Assembly (NCBI RefSeq): GCF_001056295.1
Contig: NZ_JVMD01000015.1
Span: 434,001-498,000 of the forward strand
Length of the DNA: 64,000 bases
Direction: 5' to 3'
Origin: Corynebacterium halotolerans
Lineage (GTDB): Bacteria > Actinomycetota > Actinomycetes > Mycobacteriales > Mycobacteriaceae
Made by a program: the position numbers and the translations under genes. Of this stretch, positions 57,636 through 64,000 are shown one piece after another; position 1 is the first letter of the stretch, and the number at the start of each line of letters is the position of its first letter. Under the pieces are notes generated by a model, which saw only the letters and a program-made list of their open reading frames with translations, did not search any database and was not told the origin of the DNA.

Positions 57636-60317
57636 ATGGAGAGCAGGGTCGATTACGCATCCCGCCCGGACTTCGGCGCACACGTCGGACGTCTGGGCGA
57701 GGCGGAGCTGCGGAGGCTCCTGCGCGTCGCCTGCCCGGGCGTTCCCGTCCCGGGGTCGCGGACCGAAACCGCCGAGTTGCTGATGACGCGCGAAGCCGCG
57801 CAGACCGCCGTGTCCGCCGCGACGCCGGATGTCCTCGCCGCGGTGAAACTCGTGCATGTCCTGGAGGATTCCGCCGCCGTCGACGACATCGCGGCCGTCG
57901 CCGTCTGGGGGTCGGAAGCCGACGCGATGCCGCACGACGGCGATCAGCCGCCGTCGAGCGTCCGCGCCCCCGCCACCCGCGCCGACGTCGCCGGCCTGAT
58001 GGGCCGCGCCGAGGATCTCGGTCTGGCGTGGCAGGAGCCGAAGGGCGTGTGGAACGTGCCGCCGCACGTGTCGGAGGTCCTGGTCCAGGATCCGACGATG
58101 GCGACGCCGGTCGAGTGCCTGCTGGAATTCAACTCCCGCGCGGAGCTGCTGCGGAAGATGGAGAACCTGGGACTCGTCGACGCCGCGGAGTTCGACCGCG
58201 AATCGGTCGCCGGCCGGGTGGCCGACCAGCTGGACGGGACGGTGCTGCGCTCGAAGGGGCCCGGGGTCCCGTCGGACGCCGAGCTCCTGGCCCGGCTGCG
58301 CGAGTTCCTGTGCTCGCCGCGGCGGGTCCGCGCCCTGGTGGCGACCGCGCCGCATGCGATCCAGAAGTCGCTGCTCCTGTTCGCCCGCGAGGGCATTTTC
58401 CTCGACGCCCGCGAATGGGGCGACCGCCGCGCCGACGCCGTCGAGTGGGCGGTCGAGCATCTGCTGGCCGTCACCTTCGAGATGCCCACCGCCATCGACG
58501 GCGGCGGCAACCCGGAGATTCCCGGGACGGCAGGTGCCACCGATGCTGCAGGTGCCACCGATGCTGCGGGTGCCGCCGAGGCTCCCGGGTCAGCGGAAGC
58601 CGCCGAGTCTTCCGGGGTGGCGGACGCACCCGGCATTGCCGAGACCGACGAATCTTCCCGGGCAGCCGAGACGCCGGAGGTCGACCTCAATGCGTCGCTG
58701 ATTTCGCCCGTCGCGCTGGCGCTGAAGCTGGGCCGGCTGTACCTGCCCACCCCGCACCCGGAGGAGCCGCGCCCGGCGTGGGCGGTTCCGGAGGCCCAGG
58801 TCGACGCCGCCACCTCGGCGGTCGCCGTCGCCACGGCCATCATGCAGCGCTGGGAGGACGGCGGTTACCTGGGCGCGGGCGGGCTCCACGAGTTCACCGG
58901 CGCCGTCGCCGTCCACGACTTCGCCGCGTCCATCGGCGCGGATGATGCGGTGGTGCACGAGGTCGTCGGCATGCTCGCCGCCGCGGGCTTCATGCACCCG
59001 GTCAGCGGCCAGCCGACCGCCCGTTCGGCGCAGAAGTGGTTCTCCGCCGACGCCTCGCGCCGCTGGGCGTGGCTGGTCGCCGGCTGGCTGCGCGGCCCCG
59101 ACCGCTGGGTCGCGGATGAGGCGCCGGAAAGCTGGATGCCCGCTCCGGAGTTGATGGCCGACGTGGCCAAGCGCGTTCGTCGTGAAGCGGTCATGTTCGC
59201 CGCCCGGCTCGACGAGGGGATGATGTGGTATCCGTGCTGCATCGAATCGCACCTGGGCTGGACGTGCGGCGCGCTGTTCGAGGGCCTCGAGGACATGTGG
59301 GGCATGCTCCTCCACCGCGTGATGCAGGGCATGCGCGTGCTGGGGCTGCTGGTCGACGGCGCGGCGGGGATGCCGGTGCGCGCGGTCGCGGCCGCGATGG
59401 GGCACGCGTGGCTGTCGGGGCAGGACCCGCTCGTCGACGAGGCCGTGGACATGATCGCCGGGGAGACCGGCGACTTCGTCCCCGTCACGCGCCGGGCGCA
59501 GCTGGTGACCCCGCCGAACGTGCTGGTCGCCGACCGCGTCGAGCTGGTCGCGATGGTCCGCGGCGTGCCCGGCCATGACCTGGCGGTGACGCTGGATTCC
59601 GTCGCGCACCGCGAGAAGTGCGGCACGACGTCGCTGTGGGTGTTCACCGAGGAGTCGCTGGCCGCGGCGCTCGAGGACTACGAGGGCGACGTCCCCGCGA
59701 TCCTCGAGGCCGTCGGCCACGCCACCGCCGCCGGCCCGTGGCTGCGGATCCTGCGGCACCGGCTGCGGGCCGTCGAGGAAAGCGCCGGCATGGAGCTCCT
59801 GCTTCCCGACGACCCGGCCGACGAGTGGTTCGGCCCCGACGTGGCGGATGACGCGGACGATGAGGAGCCGCAGCACGGCCCCGTCCGCGAAGATGCCGCC
59901 GAGGAGGCCGCGCTGTTCGACGTCGTCGGCGTCGATGACGTCGTCGTGGGCGAAAACGGCGTGGTCGAGCCGCCGCTGTTCGACATTCCCGGGGTACGGC
60001 CGTCGGCGTCCCTGCTGGGCGAGTCCGCCGATGGGGAGGACGGCGGTGCCCGCGACGGGGATGGCGGTGCCCGCGACGGAGGTGCCGGTCATGACGATGG
60101 CGATGCCGATGCCGGTGCCGGTGCCCGTGATGGGGCCGATGGTCTCGGTGACGCGGCCGGTGCGGCCCGTGCGGGCGACGAGGCCGGCGAGAACGGCGAC
60201 GTCACCGATGGTTTCGGCGGGTCCGGTTCGGCGGACGCGTCTTACATCGAGGATCCGCTGCGCCGCCCCGATTCCGGCAGCGGCCCCGGCGTGCCCACGC
60301 AGCCCCCGCTGTTCTGA
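57636..60317 (+). CDS. Helicase-associated domain protein (Rv0862c-like)
   Basis: 893 aa. The N-terminal 260 residues and the region 380-830 fit the large actinobacterial family with a Helicase_C_3/XPB-N-like domain (GRLYLPTPHPEEP, HRVMQGMRVLGLL, FVPVTRRAQLVTPPNVLVADRVELVA, RILRHRLRAVEESAG). An Ala/Glu-rich insertion with an 18-bp DNA tandem repeat lies near 300-345. The last 80 residues are Gly/Asp/Ala-rich and repeated. CATAAT at 57623-57628 lies seven bases before the ATG at 57636, so a leaderless mRNA is likely; the ATG at 57627 is inside the -10. In mycobacteria the relative is next to an XPB helicase, not here. Role unknown, presumably DNA-linked. Confidence 0.7.
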   Translation: MESRVDYASRPDFGAHVGRLGEAELRRLLRVACPGVPVPGSRTETAELLMTREAAQTAVSAATPDVLAAVKLVHVLEDSAAVDDIAAVAVWGSEADAMPHDGDQPPSSVRAPATRADVAGLMGRAEDLGLAWQEPKGVWNVPPHVSEVLVQDPTMATPVECLLEFNSRAELLRKMENLGLVDAAEFDRESVAGRVADQLDGTVLRSKGPGVPSDAELLARLREFLCSPRRVRALVATAPHAIQKSLLLFAREGIFLDAREWGDRRADAVEWAVEHLLAVTFEMPTAIDGGGNPEIPGTAGATDAAGATDAAGAAEAPGSAEAAESSGVADAPGIAETDESSRAAETPEVDLNASLISPVALALKLGRLYLPTPHPEEPRPAWAVPEAQVDAATSAVAVATAIMQRWEDGGYLGAGGLHEFTGAVAVHDFAASIGADDAVVHEVVGMLAAAGFMHPVSGQPTARSAQKWFSADASRRWAWLVAGWLRGPDRWVADEAPESWMPAPELMADVAKRVRREAVMFAARLDEGMMWYPCCIESHLGWTCGALFEGLEDMWGMLLHRVMQGMRVLGLLVDGAAGMPVRAVAAAMGHAWLSGQDPLVDEAVDMIAGETGDFVPVTRRAQLVTPPNVLVADRVELVAMVRGVPGHDLAVTLDSVAHREKCGTTSLWVFTEESLAAALEDYEGDVPAILEAVGHATAAGPWLRILRHRLRAVEESAGMELLLPDDPADEWFGPDVADDADDEEPQHGPVREDAAEEAALFDVVGVDDVVVGENGVVEPPLFDIPGVRPSASLLGESADGEDGGARDGDGGARDGGAGHDDGDADAGAGARDGADGLGDAAGAARAGDEAGENGDVTDGFGGSGSADASYIEDPLRRPDSGSGPGVPTQPPLF

Positions 60318-60432
60318 TCCCCGCCTTTTCGCCCTGCGGCCCGTAGCGGGCGGAGGGGGCGACGTTCGGGGCGCCCGGTGCGGTTCGGGCCGAGGGTGAA
60401 AACCGCGCTCGGAGTTGAGTTCGAGGTGACCC

Positions 60433-61098
60433 TTACGGCCGTTTCGGCGCCGTGGCGTTCATGATCAGCGGCGTGGCGATCTCATCCGCGAACGCGATCT
60501 GCTCCTCCTCCGTCGCGAGGCTGAGCGGCCCGCCGGGGGAGACCACGATCGATTGGGTCATGCGGGTGAGCATCGCCGCGACCGTCGCGGCATCGAAGTC
60601 CGGCTCCTCGTCCGGGGCCAGGTGGCTCGCGCGGATGTCGTCGATGAGCAACCGCAGTGTCAGCGTTCCCAGCTCCACGACCTCGGCGGCGTCCGTGGTC
60701 AGGGCCTTGCGCGTCTCATCCGCATCGGCGCGCTGGAGCCGGTGCAGCAGGGCGTTGCCGTGCAGCTCCGACATCGCCGCGATGATGATCGCCCGGATCT
60801 TCTCCCGTGCCGTCGACGGTTCCGGGGTGTTCAGCGCGGCGACGAGCCGGCCGAGCGCGCGGTGGCTTTCACGGCGGTACGCGGCGGAAATGATCTTCTT
60901 GCGTGGCCCCAGGTGCCGGTAGAGGGTCGCTCTGTTGACCCCGGCGGCGCGGGCGATCTCGTCGGTGGTGGTCCGCCGCACGCCCGTGATGCAGAACTGC
61001 TCCACCGCGGCGTCGAGGAGTTCGTTGGCCGCCGGGTCGAGCTCGTCGCCGAGGCCCAAGAGCTCGAAAAGGCCGGCGGTGGTGCTGTTCGTCTGCAT
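60433..61098 (-). CDS. TetR family transcriptional regulator
   Basis: 221 aa. Helix-turn-helix in residues 24-70 (LLDAAVEQFCITGVRRTTTD, then ARAAGVNRATLYRHLGPRK). The C-terminal ligand domain has no specific family mark. The ATG at 61098 follows AAGGAG. It is divergent from the DUF2236-aldehyde dehydrogenase operon; the shared 275-bp gap contains a perfect palindrome that is its likely operator. Probably represses the operon and perhaps itself, released by an aldehyde, alcohol or lipid; the ligand is unknown. Confidence 0.92.
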   Translation of the reverse strand: MQTNSTTAGLFELLGLGDELDPAANELLDAAVEQFCITGVRRTTTDEIARAAGVNRATLYRHLGPRKKIISAAYRRESHRALGRLVAALNTPEPSTAREKIRAIIIAAMSELHGNALLHRLQRADADETRKALTTDAAEVVELGTLTLRLLIDDIRASHLAPDEEPDFDAATVAAMLTRMTQSIVVSPGGPLSLATEEEQIAFADEIATPLIMNATAPKRP

Positions 61099-61244
61099 CC
61101 TGGAACTCCTTAGCGGGGGTGAAGTGCGGCGGTGGCCACGGAAACACGCTATCCGATCCGGTCTTTGACCGGCGCCCGGGCGGGCCGGGGAACGGCCCGT
61201 AAATTTCCGGTGAAAAATCATCTCGGCTATGCAACAATGCAATC

Positions 61245-61263
61245 ACAACAGTTGAACTGTTGT
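61245..61263. promoter_or_regulatory. Perfect 19-bp palindrome, probable TetR operator
   Basis: ACAACAGTTGAACTGTTGT is perfectly symmetric about a central G. It overlaps the -35 of the promoter at 61252-61280 and lies 147 bp from the regulator start, as expected for repression by the divergent TetR protein. Confidence 0.8.
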
Positions 61264-61280
61264 TTCATGTTTTTCATAGT
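61252..61280 (+). promoter_or_regulatory. Promoter of the DUF2236-aldehyde dehydrogenase operon
   Basis: TTGAAC (61252-61257) and CATAGT (61275-61280) are separated by exactly 17 bp in an A+T-rich stretch. The expected transcript starts near 61287, about 87 bases before the ATG. Confidence 0.65.
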
Positions 61281-61373
61281 TTGCATCCGTGGCCGGGTTC
61301 CCGAGCCGTCACGGTGCAGGTTCCGGGGCAGGGACCCGCAGGTCACGCCCTCGGGGAAAGGTGGGCCGAAGAG

Positions 61374-62279
61374 ATGGCCGTTGACACGAACGCCGCGGGA
61401 CATCGCGCGCCGGACTTGCCCGGGGCGCCCGCGTCACGCAGCCCCCGGCGCATCGCGGGCGCCATCGCGCGGCGCAATGGCGCGGGCCGCGAGTACCGCG
61501 CGCTGGCGGACTTCATCGGCGAAAGCGGCATTTACGCCGGCGCCGGTGCGACCGTGATCTACCAGTTGGCGCTGTACGGCGTCGGCAAGGGAGTCGCCGA
61601 GCATTCCACCACGACGGACCGCCCGCTGGATCGGCTCCGCACCACCATGCAATACGTATACGCGGTGAGCCTGGGCACCGAGGAGGAAAAGCGCAAGATC
61701 GTGCGCCTCGTCAACAAGGCCCATGTGCCCGTGCGGAGCGAACGCCACGGTTACACCGCCTTCGACCCCGAACTGCAGCTCTGGGTCGGGGCGACCCTCG
61801 TGCGCAACACCAGGTGGTTCCGCGACTGGATCTGGGGGCCGGAGAACGCCGCGGCCGAGGAGAACCTCTACCGCGAGGCGCAGATCTTCGGCAACGCCCT
61901 CCAGGTCAAGGAGGAAATGTGGCCCGGCGATTTCGAGTCGTTCGAGGAGTACTGGGACGACATGCTGGACAACCGCATCAGCACCGACCCGGAAATCGTG
62001 CGGTACGTCCACCGGCTCGTCGGCGGCCGCGACGCCCCGTGGCCGGTGCGGCTGCTCATGCCGCTCAACGCCTTCATCACCACCGGCATCCTCGACCGGA
62101 GGGTGCGGGACCTGTTCGAGCTTCCCTGGAGCCCCGTCGACGAACGCCGCTTCCGCCTGCTCATGAAGACGGTCGCCTTCGTGTACCGCCTGGTGCCCGC
62201 GCCGCTCCGCACGGTGCCGGCCCGCCTGTACATGGCCGATCTGCGCCGCCGCTTCAAGGGCGGGAAGCACGTCATCTGA
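61374..62279 (+). CDS. DUF2236 / MpaB-like oxygenase family protein
   Basis: 301 aa. Family marks: GESGIYAGAGATVIYQLALYGVGKGVAEHS, a conserved His in NKAHVPVRS, and YTAFDPELQLWVGATLVRN. Relatives include latex-clearing and MpaB-type heme proteins; most actinobacterial members are uncharacterised. The ATG at 61374 is preferred over the upstream frame because of nearby AAAGGTGG and the family start. It is followed 179 bp later by an aldehyde dehydrogenase under the same TetR-controlled promoter, suggesting oxidation of an alkyl or isoprenoid compound to an aldehyde and then an acid (inference). Confidence 0.85.
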   Translation: MAVDTNAAGHRAPDLPGAPASRSPRRIAGAIARRNGAGREYRALADFIGESGIYAGAGATVIYQLALYGVGKGVAEHSTTTDRPLDRLRTTMQYVYAVSLGTEEEKRKIVRLVNKAHVPVRSERHGYTAFDPELQLWVGATLVRNTRWFRDWIWGPENAAAEENLYREAQIFGNALQVKEEMWPGDFESFEEYWDDMLDNRISTDPEIVRYVHRLVGGRDAPWPVRLLMPLNAFITTGILDRRVRDLFELPWSPVDERRFRLLMKTVAFVYRLVPAPLRTVPARLYMADLRRRFKGGKHVI

Positions 62280-62458
62280 CCGGCGGACTCCGGCTCGGCG
62301 GCGTCGCAAAGCGACCCCGACCGCCGGAGCGCCACCGCGCCAGGGAAGTCCGGCCGCACCCGACACCCCTCCGCACCCGAAGCTCAACCGAGCCCCACGT
62401 GGCGCACCGCAAATCACATGGCGCACCCCAAATAGAAGGAACGACGAAAGGAACCGAC

Positions 62459-63967
62459 ATGACCACCGCAACCCCGGAGAACACCGACGTGAAAACCACC
62501 TTCGCCAGCCTCGACCCGCGCGACGGATCCGTCATCGCGGAATACCCCCAGCATGGGCCGCAGGAGGTCGGCGCCGCCGTCGACCGCGCCAGGCAGGCCC
62601 AGAAGTGGTGGTGGAACCAGGGCCCGCGCGGCCGCAAGCGCTGGCTGCTCGAATTCAAGAAGGCGCTGGCGGCGCGGTCCGAGGAACTCGCCTCGGTGAT
62701 CGCGCGCGAAACCGGGAAGCCGCATGACGACGCCCTGCTCGAAGTCCTCCTGGCCATCGAGCACCTGGATTGGGCGGCCAAGAACGCGCCCAAGGTCCTG
62801 GAGCGCGAGAAGGTCGGCACCGGCGTGCTAATGAGCAACCAGAAGGCCTACGTCGACCGCATCCCCTTCGGCGTCGTCGGCGTCATCGGCCCGTGGAACT
62901 ACCCGGTGTACACCCCGATGGGCTCGATCTCGCATGCGCTGGCCGCCGGCAACGCCGTGGTGTTCAAGCCGTCCGAGATGACGCCGGGCGCCGGCGAATT
63001 CCTCGCGGACACCTGGCGCTCGCTCGGGGCCTCCGGCCAGATCATCGAGGTGGTCACCGGTTACGGCGACACGGGCGCGGCGCTGGTGGAGTCCGGCGTG
63101 GACAAGGTCGCGTTCACCGGTTCGCCGCGCACGGCCCGCAAGATCATGGAGTCCTGCTCCAAGAACCTGACGCCGCTGGTCATCGAGGGCGGCGGCAAGG
63201 ACGCGATGATCGTGCTCGACGACGCCGACCTCAAGGCCGCCGCCCAGGCCGCCGCCTTCGGCGCCTTCGGCAATGCCGGCCAGACCTGCGTCGGCATCGA
63301 GCGCGTCTACGTCGTGGAGAAGGTCGCGGACGCCTTCATCGACGAGCTGCTGCGCGCCATCGACGGGGTCCGCCCCGGCGCCGGCGAGGGCTGCCATTAC
63401 GGGCCGATGACCCTGCCCGGCCAGGTAGACATCATCCGCCGCCACATCGACGACGCCCTGGCGCACGGCGGCGTCGCGCTGCGCGGCGGCCCCGATTCCG
63501 TCGGCGAACGCTACGTCGAGCCGGTGGTCATCTCCGGCGTCGACGAGCACGCCGCCGCGATGCGCGAGGAGACCTTCGGCCCCGTCATCGTGATCAACCG
63601 GGTCGCAGACGAAGATGACGCGGTCGCCCGGACCAACGACTCGACCTACGGCCTCGGGGGCTCCATCTACACCGGCGACACGCGCCGCGGCGAGGAGATC
63701 GCCTCGCGCCTGGTGTCCGGTGCCGTGAGCGTCAACGGGATCATCGCCTTCGGCGGCGTCGGCTCGCTGCCGCTGGGCGGCGTGCGCGATTCCGGCTTCG
63801 GCCGGATCCACGGCGCCGACGGCCTGCGCGAGTTCACCCGTCCGCGCGCGGTCACGGTGGAGCGGTTCAAGGCCCCGCTCGACCTGATGAACCTCAAGCG
63901 CGACCCCAAGGCGATGAAGACCGTCCGCCAGGTCATCCGTTACATGCACGGCGGGGGCAAGCGATGA
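62459..63967 (+). CDS. Aldehyde dehydrogenase family protein
   Basis: 502 aa. PFGVVGVIGPWNYPVYTP, KPSEMTPGAGE, FTGSPRTARKI, catalytic Glu243 in IEGGGKDAMIV, nucleophile Cys277 in GNAGQTCVG, and EETFGPVIVI. The C-terminal sequence SVNGIIAFGGVGSLPLGGVRDSGFGR fits succinate-semialdehyde/medium-chain aldehyde dehydrogenases that use NAD(P). The ATG at 62459 has AAAGGA upstream. A CGTCGCAAAGC motif (62302-62312) lies between it and the DUF2236 gene. The next gene overlaps its stop, so the operon continues past the window. Confidence 0.95.
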   Translation: MTTATPENTDVKTTFASLDPRDGSVIAEYPQHGPQEVGAAVDRARQAQKWWWNQGPRGRKRWLLEFKKALAARSEELASVIARETGKPHDDALLEVLLAIEHLDWAAKNAPKVLEREKVGTGVLMSNQKAYVDRIPFGVVGVIGPWNYPVYTPMGSISHALAAGNAVVFKPSEMTPGAGEFLADTWRSLGASGQIIEVVTGYGDTGAALVESGVDKVAFTGSPRTARKIMESCSKNLTPLVIEGGGKDAMIVLDDADLKAAAQAAAFGAFGNAGQTCVGIERVYVVEKVADAFIDELLRAIDGVRPGAGEGCHYGPMTLPGQVDIIRRHIDDALAHGGVALRGGPDSVGERYVEPVVISGVDEHAAAMREETFGPVIVINRVADEDDAVARTNDSTYGLGGSIYTGDTRRGEEIASRLVSGAVSVNGIIAFGGVGSLPLGGVRDSGFGRIHGADGLREFTRPRAVTVERFKAPLDLMNLKRDPKAMKTVRQVIRYMHGGGKR

Positions 63968-64000
63968 AGCGGGGCGGCATGGTTACGGCGAAGCGCAACG
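63964..64000 (+). CDS. Start of the next operon gene (partial)
   Basis: ATG at 63964 overlaps the dehydrogenase stop (ATGA). Twelve codons are visible (MKRGGMVTAKRN). Not enough to identify it; coupling places it in the same operon. Confidence 0.5.
   Translation, partial: MKRGGMVTAKRN

Overview
The window is about 70% G+C and belongs to a Gram-positive actinobacterium, most likely a Corynebacterium or close relative. The backbone gene order matches the mycobacterial/corynebacterial core chromosome: an AcpM-like acyl carrier protein, aceE, a DUF3052 gene, tRNA-Val, cobD, SURF1, a PtpA-like phosphatase, a HAD protein, cobC, a NIF3-like protein, a zinc-ribbon protein, a histidine phosphatase, rnpB, panB, glnA2 and glnE. 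This order parallels Mycobacterium tuberculosis Rv2244 down to Rv2221c. Genus is inferred from synteny and protein character; no 16S is present. I see no transposase, integrase, phage gene or CRISPR array.

Layout. 1-5056: the end of an unknown gene, an ACP-like protein whose phosphopantetheine serine is replaced by Arg, and a two-gene bacterial RNA-repair cassette (pnkp-hen1). 5057-7786: aceE. 8005-32240: a 24-kb locus inserted between aceE and DUF3052. It has two divergent arms on either side of a DtxR/IdeR-like box. The left arm is a CPYC-type FAD reductase followed by an Opp/Dpp-type ABC importer. The right arm is a two-protein NRPS/PKS assembly line followed by a pair of exporter-fold ABC proteins resembling YbtP/YbtQ and IrtA/IrtB. 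32376-42244: conserved housekeeping genes, tRNA-Val, two cobalamin genes and RNase P RNA. 42246-49531: a mixed block (orphan AbiEi/DUF559-like protein, TrpB2, RNB-domain RNase, degenerate GHMP kinase, SPOR-like small protein, DoxX). 49788-60317: CYTH/CHAD protein, panB, glnA2, glnE and a helicase-associated protein. 60433-64000: a TetR regulator divergent from a DUF2236-aldehyde dehydrogenase operon, with a perfect 19-bp palindrome overlapping a recognisable promoter.

Main biological story. The assembly line reads ArCP-Cy-A-PCP-Cy-PCP // KS-AT-KR-ACP-Cy-PCP-Cy-PCP-TE. This is the yersiniabactin plan with one extra Cy-PCP unit and without methyltransferase domains. There is a single, Cys-like adenylation domain. 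Three of the four Cy domains deviate from the DxxxxDxxS motif. No starter-activating ligase, salicylate synthase, thiazolinyl reductase or phosphopantetheinyl transferase lies in the window. The locus looks like an iron-regulated thiazoline metallophore system with two candidate uptake systems, and the product is not predictable with confidence.

A second unexplained signal is a short motif, CGTCGCAAAGC, found nine times on the two strands, six of them between genes. A family of close variants (CGTCGNNAAGC) accompanies it. This is far more than base composition predicts. All counts and motif positions here were read by eye.
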